From: Candidatus Intricatilinea gracilis
Lineage (GTDB): Bacteria; Pseudomonadota; Gammaproteobacteria; Burkholderiales; Burkholderiaceae_C
NCBI GenBank assembly: GCA_016702605.1
Contig: JADJDQ010000005.1
Coordinates: 186,001-250,000 of the forward strand
Direction: 5' to 3'
DNA: 64,000 bases
Shown here: piece by piece, positions 26,631-36,403 of the stretch
Numbering within the stretch: the first letter of the stretch is position 1
Layout of the letters: every line of letters begins with the position of its first letter
Notes under the pieces: model-generated
What the model was told of the DNA's origin: nothing
Seen by the model: the letters and a program-made list of their open reading frames with translations, nothing else
The model's database searches: none
Translations under genes and position numbers: made by a program

Positions 26631-29600
26631 TCAGGGCTTGGTCACCACACCCGCCACACCATGGGCCGGCCCGGGTGTCGCCCCCGCGGCCGTGCCATTC
26701 GCCGGGCGCACCACGGGCGGCGCCAGCATCACGGTGGCGATCACCAGTTCGCCACTTTGCATGAAGTGCAGGCTGGCATGGCGACGCGGCAGCAGCGAAC
26801 GCACCAGTCCCAGGCCCGACACGGCCGATGGGCGGTGATCGATGCGGAAACCCTCCGGCAATTCACCCTGATTGACGATGCTCAGGCTCACTCCGTCGGC
26901 GCTGCTCTCGACCCGGCATTCCACCTCGCTGCCCGCCGGGCTGTGTTTGATCGCGTTGGTCAGCAATTCGTTGAGGGTGAGAGCGATCGGGATCGCCTCG
27001 GACTCGGGCAGACTCCAGCCACCCGCCGGCTCACCGTTCAATGGCATCCCGACCGGCAATACACCGGGCGCCGCCTCGGGCGGCAGGCTCAACACGATGC
27101 GCCGCCCGAAGGTGCGCTGCAACGAGCCGCCGATGGCTTCCACCAGCCCGGCGACCCGCAACGGCCCGACTCCGCCCACCTGCAGGCCGTAGACCTGGGC
27201 GATGGCCTGCACCTGACCCACCACCTCGGCGATCACCGGGCGCACCTCGGGTCGGCGCTGGCCGATCTGCTGCAGCAGCCCTGCCACACCTTGCAGGTTG
27301 TTCTTGATGCGGTGATGCACCTCTTGCACCAGCATTTCGCGCTGGGCGATGGCGGCTTCGAGTTCGGCCCGTTGCGCCGCCCGTTGCGCCGTGACGTCGC
27401 TGGCCACCATCAGGATCTGCTCGGCCGGCGCACCAGGGCGCGCCAGCGGCAGGAAACGAGCGTCCCACACCTCACTCACTCCGTCGCTCGGCACCTGGTC
27501 TTCACCGGCAGCCACACCACCGCGGCGCAGCCGGTACTCGCGCTGCAGCGGCGCTTCGGGCGCACACAGCCGGGCCGATTGCAGGTCGGCACGCAGTTGT
27601 GCCGCCAGCAAGGGTGGCCAGAGTTGCTCGGGTGCGCCGCCCAGGGCCTGGGCCGGTGTCAGGCCACACAGGTGGGCCGCCACATGGTTGATCTGCAGCA
27701 CGGCCAGGCTGGTGGCGTCACACAGCGTGATCGCCATCGGCGCGGCTTCGATGATGCGTTGCAGCGATTCACGCGCTGCGGCGATGCGGGTTTCGGCCTG
27801 GCGGCGCTGGTCGATGTCGAGCAGCGCATACGTCAGCTCACGCGCACCGTGGCGTGTGATGGTCGCCACCACATTGCCCACCACCCAGAAGACCCGGCCA
27901 TCACGTCCGCGCAACCGGCATTCGAACTGCTGCGCCTCACCGTCGGCCAGTTCGGCCAGCTTGCGGTGTGCCGCACGCAGCGGGTGGTCGGGCTCGTCGG
28001 TCGCGGCACTGGCCACGGGCTGCCCCAGAAAGTCGCCCAAGTCACCGCCGAACATGCGCCGCGCCGAGCGATTGAGCCAGGTGATCTCACCCTTGACCCC
28101 CACGTTGACGATGCCGACCAGCACCGAGTCGAGCACCGCCCGTGTGCGGTCGGCCTGCTGGCCCAGCGCCTGCGCCATGTGGCTGCGTTCGCTGGCCAGG
28201 CCTTCGAGTTCGGCCTGCTGCGCCTTGAGGCGGGTGATCTCGGACAACACCGCAATCGCCTGCGGCGCCTCATCGGCCGGCCCGGTGCGACGCACGGTGA
28301 GTGAATACCAGTGTGGATCGCTTCGGGCGGCATCGGCACCGTGCACAAGCACCTGGCCGGTGTGGGTGGTGGCGGCGAAGGCATCGGCCGCCGGCAGACG
28401 CTGCGTCGGCTCACCCACACACAACTCAGATTCGAACGAGCGGTCGTCGGCCAGCGCAGCCTGCAGGGCGGCGTCCAGATCGGGGCTGCCGTGGCGCGTC
28501 AACAGCTCACTCAGCGACGCACCCGGCCCACTGCCCGGCAACAGGCCGAGCATGCGTTCGAAGCGCTGGTTGCAATGCACCAGCACGTCACCGCGCAGCG
28601 AGGCGATACCTGCCGGCGAGTTGTCGAGGATGGTTGTCAGCTCACCCAGCAGTTGTTCGGCGCGCTGATGGGCCTGCTGCTGCTCGGTGATGTCCAGCGT
28701 CACCACCGAGGTGCTGGCCTGGCCCGAGCCCAGTCGGCCCGGTTCGACCCGGGTCAGCAACCAGCGTTCACCCAGCTCCGGGTGGGCAATGGCGTACCGC
28801 ACCTCGCAGGCTTCACCCAGGCGCAAGGCGCGCTGCAAGCGCTCGAACTCGGGCAAGGATGCAGGCGCCACCAGCTCGCGGCGGATCGCCTGCAGCGCCG
28901 CACCTCGCGCCACCTCGCTGCCAACCACCGAAGCGTTCAGGCTGCTGTTCGGGCTGTTGGTCACACTGGGGTTCACCGTGCCGCCTGCGCCAGTCGCGAT
29001 CGCCGCTGCCATCTCGGCAGCCATCACCTGGGCTCGCGCGCCCACCCGCGCGTCGGCTCTCGGGTCCAGCTTGACACCTGCGAGCTGGGCGAGGCGATCG
29101 GCGTCCTGCGCCGCGGCACTTGTCGACATCGAATGACCCGCCGGCGCCGCGGCACCGGCGCCATCGGCACCATCAGCGCGAGCTTCACCGGGTGCCGCCT
29201 GGCCGTCTGCCCTCGCCGGTGCCACCACCGCCACACCGGTGCTGGCCGCAGCGCTGAAGGTGCCGCCGCCCAGGGCAGCACCCGACACCGGCCCCGACGT
29301 GGACAAGGCGACCGGGCCGACACCATCGGCCGCCGCAGCAAAGGTGACGATGCCTACACCGGCCGACCCGACCAGCGCACCGAGCTGATGTTGTGCCAGG
29401 TCGAGCTGCTGTTCTGCGCTGCGGTCTTCGAGCACACACAAGGTGCGGCGTTGTCCGGCGCGGCCTTCGTAACGCCTGAGCATGGCGCGGACCCAGCGGT
29501 TGGCGCCGCCCGGGCCGGGCAGTTCACCGTGGCGGGTCTGCCAGTTGTTGGCAGGCAGTTGTGATCCGGCGGCGTCGTCCAGGCGCAGCAGCTCACGCAC

Positions 29601-30572
29601 CACCGGGCGAGCGCCGCGCAACTCGACCAGCGGCGCACCCACCAGCTCGGCAAACGCCTCGTTGGACCGCAGCACCAGCCCGCTGGCGTCGAACAGGGCC
29701 AGGCCGAGCGGGCTCAGGTCGAACCAGTGATCGAGCTCGCGCGACGACCGTTCGGCCTGCTCGCGCGCCACATGTTCGGCGGTGGTCTCCTGCAGCAGCG
29801 TGAGCAGCAGGCGCCGGCCGTCGTCGGTGTGGGTGAACTGGCGCACCGCGCGGGCATGGCGCAGTTGGCCAGCCGGATCGAGGAAACGTAACTCGGCCTG
29901 GGCCGGCAGCTGCGAGCCCTCACCCTGGTGATCGAACTGGGCCCGTTCGGTGAGTGCTGCCAGCTGGCTGGTGGCGTCGAGCAGTTCGAGCGGATCACGC
30001 CCGATCAGGCTGGTGCGTGGCCGCCCACACAGCGCCTCGAAGGCCGGGTTGACGTCGAGCAGGCGAAACGCCTCGTCTTGCAAGGTGGCCGGAAACGCCG
30101 AAGCCCACAGCAGCGTGTGGACCTGACGCAGCGCGTTGTCGGCCACCGTGTGATGGGGCGCCACGCCGGGCACCGGGGTGTTGGTGGTGCTGCGTCGCGC
30201 CGCCTCGTCGAGCGGCAGCAGGATGGCGCTGTGCTGGGCATCGATGCGCCACAGCTGGGCCGGCGCCGAACTGCCGGCGGACGCTGCCGACACACCGATC
30301 GGCCCGCCCAGCGAAATGCCGGCCGGCAGATCGGCGGTCGGCGGGCTGGCCAGTGCGGCGCGCAGGCGGTCGCGTTGTGCCGGTGTGAGCAGTCGCTCCA
30401 CATCCGCCAGGCCCATGCCCGGCTCGATGCGCAGGCCACGCAAGGCCGCTCGATTGGCAAACTGCAGGCGAAGGCTGGCGTCGAAGATCAGCAGCGGCTC
30501 GGCCAGCTGGTCGAGCAGACCGGGCGGGAGGTGAATGGACGACACGTGAGGCGCGGGCGTAAGGAGGCTCAT
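26631..30572 (-). CDS. Multi-PAS HisKA_2 sensor kinase
   Basis: About 1313 residues from the ATG at 30572. No membrane helix or signal peptide, so cytoplasmic. I count about six PAS-like repeats, recognised by phrases such as LLIFDASLRLQFANRAAL, LLDVNPAFEALCG, GLALFDASGLVLRSNEAF, IVNVGVKGEITWLNRS and ITLCDATSLAVLQINHV, with a long Ala/Gly-rich linker between the third and fourth. The C-terminus has the HisKA_2 phosphoacceptor motif EVHHRIKNNLQ (His1087) and an ATPase domain (ALTLNELLTNAIKHS). HisKA_2 kinases characteristically pair with ANTAR regulators, as the next gene shows. The signal is unknown; many PAS domains suggest several soluble ligands or redox cues. Confidence 0.88.
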   Translation of the reverse strand: MSLLTPAPHVSSIHLPPGLLDQLAEPLLIFDASLRLQFANRAALRGLRIEPGMGLADVERLLTPAQRDRLRAALASPPTADLPAGISLGGPIGVSAASAGSSAPAQLWRIDAQHSAILLPLDEAARRSTTNTPVPGVAPHHTVADNALRQVHTLLWASAFPATLQDEAFRLLDVNPAFEALCGRPRTSLIGRDPLELLDATSQLAALTERAQFDHQGEGSQLPAQAELRFLDPAGQLRHARAVRQFTHTDDGRRLLLTLLQETTAEHVAREQAERSSRELDHWFDLSPLGLALFDASGLVLRSNEAFAELVGAPLVELRGARPVVRELLRLDDAAGSQLPANNWQTRHGELPGPGGANRWVRAMLRRYEGRAGQRRTLCVLEDRSAEQQLDLAQHQLGALVGSAGVGIVTFAAAADGVGPVALSTSGPVSGAALGGGTFSAAASTGVAVVAPARADGQAAPGEARADGADGAGAAAPAGHSMSTSAAAQDADRLAQLAGVKLDPRADARVGARAQVMAAEMAAAIATGAGGTVNPSVTNSPNSSLNASVVGSEVARGAALQAIRRELVAPASLPEFERLQRALRLGEACEVRYAIAHPELGERWLLTRVEPGRLGSGQASTSVVTLDITEQQQAHQRAEQLLGELTTILDNSPAGIASLRGDVLVHCNQRFERMLGLLPGSGPGASLSELLTRHGSPDLDAALQAALADDRSFESELCVGEPTQRLPAADAFAATTHTGQVLVHGADAARSDPHWYSLTVRRTGPADEAPQAIAVLSEITRLKAQQAELEGLASERSHMAQALGQQADRTRAVLDSVLVGIVNVGVKGEITWLNRSARRMFGGDLGDFLGQPVASAATDEPDHPLRAAHRKLAELADGEAQQFECRLRGRDGRVFWVVGNVVATITRHGARELTYALLDIDQRRQAETRIAAARESLQRIIEAAPMAITLCDATSLAVLQINHVAAHLCGLTPAQALGGAPEQLWPPLLAAQLRADLQSARLCAPEAPLQREYRLRRGGVAAGEDQVPSDGVSEVWDARFLPLARPGAPAEQILMVASDVTAQRAAQRAELEAAIAQREMLVQEVHHRIKNNLQGVAGLLQQIGQRRPEVRPVIAEVVGQVQAIAQVYGLQVGGVGPLRVAGLVEAIGGSLQRTFGRRIVLSLPPEAAPGVLPVGMPLNGEPAGGWSLPESEAIPIALTLNELLTNAIKHSPAGSEVECRVESSADGVSLSIVNQGELPEGFRIDHRPSAVSGLGLVRSLLPRRHASLHFMQSGELVIATVMLAPPVVRPANGTAAGATPGPAHGVAGVVTKP

Positions 30573-30743
30573 GATGGACCGCGCGTGCCTGCACCAGGCC
30601 CTGCGCCGGCGCAGCAGTGTACGAGTGCCAGACAGCACGGCACCCAGCGCGACACGCAGTGGCGCAGCCGGCACGGCGCAACACCGCACCACCCAAGCCG
30701 ACCCGGCCCAGCCCCGCGCGGTTCGACCTCGAGCCGCAAGACC

Positions 30744-31937
30744 TCAGCTCAGCTGGACGGCACCCGCCAGGGCATGCAGCAAGGCACGGTTGACTGCCCG
30801 CATGTCGAGCATGGCGGCTTCGGCAGCGTCCTGCACGGTCAGGCCGGCGCCACCTTCGAGGCTGCGCAGCAGGTGCAGCATGTGGGCGTAGGGGCCGGTG
30901 TCGTCGACCAGCGCCAGCGAGACGGCCTCGGGCACCGGCACCACCTTGATCAGCTCGCTGAAGTGCTGCTGGAACATGCGGTCGAGCAGCGAGAACACGC
31001 CGCAGATGAAGAGCTCGCCACGCACCGCCTCGTCGGCCTCGGGCATGAGTGCTTCCATCAACAGGCCACGCCGCACTGCGGCAAACATCACCGGGCGCAG
31101 GTTGGGCTCGTTGCTGGCAGTGATGAGCAGCAGCGCCAGCCAGCGCTTGAGGCGCTGGTAACCCAGCAGCATCACGGCGTGACTGAACGAATTGACCTCG
31201 ACACGCAGGCCGAACAGCGGCGAGTTGATGTAGCGCAGCAGCTTGTAGGCCAGCGCCGGGTCGCGCTTGAGCGCGGTTTCGAGCTTGTCCAGCGGTTCTT
31301 CACGGTCGACCAGATTGATCAGCTGCACGGTGGTCGACAGGTCGGGGCGCGAACCCGCGCCACGCTGTGAGAACTTGGGTTTTTCGGCCACCTCGTCGAT
31401 GGGCCAGCCGATCACGGCCACCGCGCCGCGTTTGAAGGCCAACTCCATCTCGGCCACCGACGACACCCCGTCCTGCATGAAACCGACCTTGCGCCTGGCG
31501 TCGTCAGGGGGTTCACCCTGACGGCGTTCGTCGGCCACGTCGACGATCGAATACTTGAAACAACTCACCAGGTCAGGCGGCAGCGGCCGAGCCGGCCGGC
31601 CGCTCAACAGCAAGGTGTTGCCGGCCGAAGCCAGGGCCAGGATGTCGGCCGAGTGCGCCGGGTCGGCTGCCATGAAATGTGGCACCTCGAGCATGATCTG
31701 CGGCTGCAGCTTCATGCCCAGCAGCGAGGCCAGCAGCGACTCGCTGCGCACCGACAGCACCACCGACGCACCGTCGGCAGGCCAGACCTCGTCGACCGCC
31801 TGCACGAACGCGGCCGCCGGCGGGTCTTCGCCCGGCACGAGCGAAAACACGGTGAGCCGTGTCGCCATGACGTTGCGGGCGCGGTCGATGATGGGGCAAT
31901 AACTCAGGGCGACCTGGCCGAGGATGTTGGTGTCCAT
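30744..31937 (-). CDS. EAL-like/HDOD signalling protein (YuxH-like) at the end of the flg operon
   Basis: 397 residues. The N-terminal half has the length and layout of an EAL domain as in YuxH proteins but lacks E-A-L, DDFG and the other catalytic residues. The C-terminal half is an HDOD domain (about residues 195-390: LINLVDREEPLDKLETALKRDPALAYKLLRYINSP). Such proteins are signalling scaffolds rather than enzymes. It starts 21 bases after the flgL stop, so it is probably the last gene of the flagellar operon, which suggests a link between hook assembly and second-messenger signalling. Confidence 0.85.
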   Translation of the reverse strand: MDTNILGQVALSYCPIIDRARNVMATRLTVFSLVPGEDPPAAAFVQAVDEVWPADGASVVLSVRSESLLASLLGMKLQPQIMLEVPHFMAADPAHSADILALASAGNTLLLSGRPARPLPPDLVSCFKYSIVDVADERRQGEPPDDARRKVGFMQDGVSSVAEMELAFKRGAVAVIGWPIDEVAEKPKFSQRGAGSRPDLSTTVQLINLVDREEPLDKLETALKRDPALAYKLLRYINSPLFGLRVEVNSFSHAVMLLGYQRLKRWLALLLITASNEPNLRPVMFAAVRRGLLMEALMPEADEAVRGELFICGVFSLLDRMFQQHFSELIKVVPVPEAVSLALVDDTGPYAHMLHLLRSLEGGAGLTVQDAAEAAMLDMRAVNRALLHALAGAVQLS

Positions 31938-31958
31938 GATGCGCCTGCGGCAAACCGA

Positions 31959-33182
31959 TCAAGGGTTGAGGTAGTTGAACAACGAGAGCTTCTGCACCAT
32001 CGAATACGACTGCAGTGCGGCCTGATAGCTGGTCTGTTTGTTGGTGAAGTCCGACACCGCCTGCACCATGTCGATGTCCTCGGCGTTCGAACGGGTCGTC
32101 TGCGCCGACAGGATGGCCGCGCTGTTGCGGCTTTCCATGCCGTCCAGGCGGTTGAGCGTCTCGCCCACACGGGCACGGGCCGACTGGAAGTTGGCCAGCA
32201 CCTGGTCCATGTCGCGTACCCCCGAGTTGACCGCCTGCATCACCTGGCCATTGTTGGCCTGCGGGTTCTCGAGGCCGACCAGCACCTGGTCGATGGCGTC
32301 GAACACACTCAGATCCGGCGTCGACTGCACGATGTCGAAGGTGTCGCCGGTCACCGGCTTACCGGCCACGGCAAAACTCATTCCAGGCACACCGGTGATG
32401 GACTTGCCTTCGGTGTACGGCACGTTTTGCAGGGCATTGCCGTTGACGTCGTTCACCACAGCGCCGGTGTTGTCCGTCACGGTGTAGGTGGTGGCACCCG
32501 GCACGGCGGTGAAGGCGAGCTGATAGTCCTTGCCCTGCAGCAGCGAGGGGTCACTCACCTGGCCTTCGGCAATCCAGGCCGAGCCGGTGTTGCCTGCCGC
32601 TGCCTTCGTCTCGAACACACCGTTGCCGCGGTTGGCCTGCAGCCAGACGGCCGAACCGTCGACCGACAGCGGCAGGTTCTCGCCCGGCAATCCGTTCGAG
32701 GCCCCTCCCGTGGCGAGCGACTGCACACCCGTGGGTGTGTCGACGAACGGCGGATTGGTGGCCCCCTGGCCGCCGAACAGGTAGCCGGTGGAGCCGTCGC
32801 TCTGGTTGGCCACACTCAGCAACTGGCCGCGGATCTCGCGGATCTGCACCGCCAGGCTCTTGCGTTCGGCCGCGGTGTAGGTGCCGTTGCCGGCGGCGAG
32901 GATGGCCTCGCGCGCACTCTGGATCAGGTCGCTGGCGCTGCCGATGGCCGACTCGGACAGCGTCATCGCATTACGACTGGCGGCCAGTGCACGTTGCGCT
33001 GTCTCGCCGCGTACCTGGGCATTGAGTGCCCGTTCGGCCCGCGCGATGCCGGCCGGGTCGTCGCTGGGTTTGGCAATGCGTTTGCCGCTGGTCATCTGCT
33101 CCTGCGCCTCTTGCAGTTGCTGCTGGCGCTGCTGCAGGATGGACACGCTGGCCTGGTTGGCGTTGTTGCTCGAGACTCTCAT
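31959..33182 (-). CDS. flgL: Flagellar hook-filament junction protein FlgL (HAP3)
   Basis: 407 residues from the ATG at 33182, which has GAGG about 9 bases upstream. The N-terminal flagellin-like helix region contains MTSGKRIAKPSDDPAGIARA, and the C-terminal helix includes TTRSNAEDIDMVQAVSDFTN and YSMVQKLSLFNYLNP, the conserved D0/D1 flagellin framework of FlgL. It joins FlgK to the filament after secretion through the flagellar export gate. The open frame continues upstream through flgK in another phase, but the family alignment fixes this start. Confidence 0.95.
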   Translation of the reverse strand: MRVSSNNANQASVSILQQRQQQLQEAQEQMTSGKRIAKPSDDPAGIARAERALNAQVRGETAQRALAASRNAMTLSESAIGSASDLIQSAREAILAAGNGTYTAAERKSLAVQIREIRGQLLSVANQSDGSTGYLFGGQGATNPPFVDTPTGVQSLATGGASNGLPGENLPLSVDGSAVWLQANRGNGVFETKAAAGNTGSAWIAEGQVSDPSLLQGKDYQLAFTAVPGATTYTVTDNTGAVVNDVNGNALQNVPYTEGKSITGVPGMSFAVAGKPVTGDTFDIVQSTPDLSVFDAIDQVLVGLENPQANNGQVMQAVNSGVRDMDQVLANFQSARARVGETLNRLDGMESRNSAAILSAQTTRSNAEDIDMVQAVSDFTNKQTSYQAALQSYSMVQKLSLFNYLNP

Positions 33183-33264
33183 GTCGTGGCCCTCGCTGCG
33201 GGTTCGATCGGGGTGGCGATACAGGGCGATGTCGGGCGGGCGGCGTGTGGCATGGGGCGCACGC

Positions 33265-35208
33265 TCAGTTGGCCATGCCGAGCACGGTGTCGAAGATCTT
33301 CTGCGCCACCTGCAGGATCTTGGCCGCGGCCTGGTAACTCTGCTGGTACTGGATGAGTTTGGCGGCTTCCTCGTCGAGATTGACGCCGGTCTCGCTGGCC
33401 AGTGCTTCCTTGGCGCGCGCCGCCACGGCGCTCGACACATCGACCGCCGAGTTGGCGCTCTGCACCCGCACCCCGACGTCGGACAGGATGTGTGAATACG
33501 CGTCCGCCAGATTGGCGCCGTCCACCACGCCCCGGTTGCCCAGCGCCACCATGGCCAGGGCATTGCCGTTGCTCGATGCCGAGTTGCTGGTAAGTGCAAT
33601 GCCGAACTTGTCGCCGGCCTTGGGCACGCCGGACAAGGTGAGCTCGACACCGTTGTAGCTGATGGGTGATCCGGGCGACCAGGTGCCGCTGACCAGGGTG
33701 CCGCCGCCCAGGGTGCTGAGGGTGTATCCGCCGGTGCTGTCGGTGAAGTCCAGCTGCATCGACTGGTACGAGGCGCCGGGCGAGCCGGTCATGGCGAGCG
33801 AGGCGACGGTCGCCGTGCCCGTGTTGGCTGCACCGGCAGTGGCCACGAAGGGGTTGGCTGCCGCCAGTCCCTTGGGGCTGTCCAGCGCCAGGCTCAGGCC
33901 TTGCGCCGCGTTGGTCGACGGCTGCAACAGAAAACGATCACCGGCAGCCGGTGCAGGTGTACCGATGGTGATCCTGAAGCCATCGACCGTCTGGCCGGAG
34001 GTCACACCCAGGGTCTTGGCGCCGTCGGACAGACGCGTGAGGGTGTAGCTGCCGGCACTGGCGTCGGCGCTCAGCAGGTAGTCGCTGGCTTGCAGGGCGC
34101 GCGGGTCGGTGATGGCCAGGCTGGGCAGGGCCGACACACTGTTCTTGCCCGAGGCGATGACGTTGGGCGCCCCCACGCTGAACAGCGCCGAGCCGGGCTG
34201 GCCACTCAGGTCCTGGCCGAGCTTTTGCTGGTTGTTGACCTCGGTGGCCAGGCTGGCTGCCAGGCGGCCGAGCTGGTTGCGGGCATCCGTCAGATCCTGG
34301 TTCTGGAAGGCCATCAGCCCGGCCAGCGAGCCGCCGCCCAGCGAGGTATCCGTCAGCGGCCGGCGGGCACCCGCCACGTTGATCGACAGGCTCACCTTGG
34401 CTGGCTCGAACTCGTCGGGCGTGGCTTCGAGCTTGTAGGCACTGCTGCCGACCACCAGGCTCTGGCCGCTGCCGATGAACAGGTTGATGGCGCCGTCACG
34501 TTGCGCCGAAGACGAACTGCCGGTGCCCACGGTTTCGTCGCTCACCCGTTGTTCGACGCGGGTCACCTGCACATACTGGCTGATCTCGTCGATCACCCGG
34601 TCGCGCTGGTCGAGCAGGTCGTTGGGTGACTGGTTGGCGCCTTGTGTGGCGGCGATCTGCTGGTTCAGCCGGGCGACCTGATTGGCCAGATCGTTGACAT
34701 GGGCAACGCTGGTCTGCACCTCCTCGCGCACCGAGGTCTGCAACTCCTCGAGCTGATCACTGGTGCTGCGTGTGGCCGAGGCCAGATCGTCGGCGCGGGC
34801 CAGCACGACCTGGCGCGCCGACATGTCGTCGGGGTGGCTGGCCAGATCGGACCAGGCCGCAAACAGCTGGGTGGTGGCGTAGCCCAGACCCGCGGTGCCG
34901 GTGCCGAAGGCATCCTGCATCTGCGCGAGCATGTCGGCACGCATCCGGTCGGCCGCGGCGGTAGAGCCGGTGGCCGACACCTCGCTGGTCAGGAAACGGT
35001 TGACCGCCCGGCTCACCGTGCTCACATCCACGCCACGGCCGATGAAGCCCGCACCGGTGTATTGGCCCGAGGCCGTGGTGAGTGACACCTTCTGGCGTGA
35101 ATACCCATCCACGCTGGCGTTGGTGATGTTGTGGCCGGTCGTCTGCAATTGCACCTGGGCCGCACCCATGGCGCGGGAGCCGAGCGACATGAGCGTGTTG
35201 GCACTCAT
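33265..35208 (-). CDS. flgK: Flagellar hook-associated protein FlgK (HAP1)
   Basis: 647 residues. N-terminus MSANTLMSLGSRAMGAAQVQLQ and TGHNITNASVDGYSRQ carry the rod/hook-family consensus; the C-terminus has VNLDEEAAKLIQYQQSYQAAAKILQVAQKIFD. First of the two junction proteins between hook and filament. The middle domain is long and Ser/Ala-rich, as in related Burkholderiales. It follows flgJ by 63 bases; I see no sigma-28 element in that gap, so unlike in enterics it appears to rely on the operon promoter. Confidence 0.95.
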   Translation of the reverse strand: MSANTLMSLGSRAMGAAQVQLQTTGHNITNASVDGYSRQKVSLTTASGQYTGAGFIGRGVDVSTVSRAVNRFLTSEVSATGSTAAADRMRADMLAQMQDAFGTGTAGLGYATTQLFAAWSDLASHPDDMSARQVVLARADDLASATRSTSDQLEELQTSVREEVQTSVAHVNDLANQVARLNQQIAATQGANQSPNDLLDQRDRVIDEISQYVQVTRVEQRVSDETVGTGSSSSAQRDGAINLFIGSGQSLVVGSSAYKLEATPDEFEPAKVSLSINVAGARRPLTDTSLGGGSLAGLMAFQNQDLTDARNQLGRLAASLATEVNNQQKLGQDLSGQPGSALFSVGAPNVIASGKNSVSALPSLAITDPRALQASDYLLSADASAGSYTLTRLSDGAKTLGVTSGQTVDGFRITIGTPAPAAGDRFLLQPSTNAAQGLSLALDSPKGLAAANPFVATAGAANTGTATVASLAMTGSPGASYQSMQLDFTDSTGGYTLSTLGGGTLVSGTWSPGSPISYNGVELTLSGVPKAGDKFGIALTSNSASSNGNALAMVALGNRGVVDGANLADAYSHILSDVGVRVQSANSAVDVSSAVAARAKEALASETGVNLDEEAAKLIQYQQSYQAAAKILQVAQKIFDTVLGMAN

Positions 35209-35271
35209 GGGCGGCCCCTTGCGGCAGGCGGCGACGAACGGCGGATCTCAGGCGTGCGGACCATGCCAGTC

Positions 35272-36321
35272 TCAGGTGGCGAGCTTTTGCAGCCGCAGCG
35301 TGGTGTTGATGACCCGACCGAGCTTGCCGGCGTAGTCGGGGTCGGTGGCGTAACCGGCGCGTTGCAGGCCCTGGGCGAAGCCCTTGGCGTCGGCGCCGGC
35401 CTCCATCACGTTGCTGTAGCGCGGGCTGGTCGAGATGAGGCGGGCATAGTCCTTGAACGAGGCCTCGGGTGTGGCGTACGAACGAAACCGCGCCTGCACC
35501 TTGTGCGCGACACCGTCGATCACCTCGGTGGTGGTGGCCACCGCGACCGGGCCCTGCCAGTCGCCCGTGGCCTTGATGCCGAAGAGGTTGTTGGCGCTGC
35601 TGCCGTCGGCGTTGCGGATCTGGCGTTTGCCCCAGCCGGTTTCGTGCGCCGCCTGAGCCAGCATGAAGTCGGCCGGGATGCCGCTGCCTTGTGAGGCGGC
35701 GTGGGCCGCAGCGCGGTGGGTCTCGAGAAAGTCCTGCGCCCGCTGGGTCGGGCTGGCACCGGCACTCGCGCCGGCCGCACCTGCCGCCGCTGCAGGCGCC
35801 GTCGCAGCGGCCGGGCGGGCCGGCGGCGGTGCAACACGTGCTGGTAAACCTCCGACCACCTTGGCGCCGCCAACCGCGTCGAAAGCCGGCGCAGCACTTG
35901 TTGCTGGCAACGACAGGCTCTTGAAGCTGAGGGCGCCCGAAGTCGCGGCGCCGGTCGGTGTGATGCCGAGCTGGCGCTCGAGCTGGCGGCTGATCGAATC
36001 GGCCAGGCCACCGGGCAGGCCGGTGAGCTGCTGCGAATACTGCTGGTCGAGCATGCCGCCGACCATCTCGGTGGCGTTGTTGTCCATCATGTCCGACTTC
36101 ATCGTGGTGGCGCGCATGCTCTTCATCAGCTCCTGCATGAACAGGGCCTCGAACTGCTTGGCGGCTTCCTTGATGGCGGCCTTGGGGTCGGTCTTGGCGG
36201 CCAGGCGCAAGGCGTCCAGGCCACCGCCACTGGCGGCGAGCTTTTGCTGCGGCGCGCTGTGCACGCTGTTCAGGTGCGCCAGTGCTGCGGCCTTGCCGGC
36301 ACCGATGGCGGGTGAAGTCAT
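35272..36321 (-). CDS. flgJ: Flagellar rod-capping muramidase FlgJ
   Basis: 349 residues, dual-domain form. The N-terminal rod-binding domain contains KEAAKQFEALFMQELMKSMRATT. An Ala/Pro-rich linker (about residues 150-195) leads to a C-terminal glucosaminidase (GH73) domain with the catalytic Glu in AQAAHETGWGKRQI, and NNLFGIKATGDWQG. It opens the peptidoglycan for the rod and caps rod growth in the periplasm. Confidence 0.95.
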   Translation of the reverse strand: MTSPAIGAGKAAALAHLNSVHSAPQQKLAASGGGLDALRLAAKTDPKAAIKEAAKQFEALFMQELMKSMRATTMKSDMMDNNATEMVGGMLDQQYSQQLTGLPGGLADSISRQLERQLGITPTGAATSGALSFKSLSLPATSAAPAFDAVGGAKVVGGLPARVAPPPARPAAATAPAAAAGAAGASAGASPTQRAQDFLETHRAAAHAASQGSGIPADFMLAQAAHETGWGKRQIRNADGSSANNLFGIKATGDWQGPVAVATTTEVIDGVAHKVQARFRSYATPEASFKDYARLISTSPRYSNVMEAGADAKGFAQGLQRAGYATDPDYAGKLGRVINTTLRLQKLAT

Positions 36322-36403
36322 GTGACGGCCCTCGGTTCAGTACGTGACTCACACCCCGAAGGCGGATGAACACCCCCTACGGGCGGCCGGGCGGGGATGT
36401 TCA

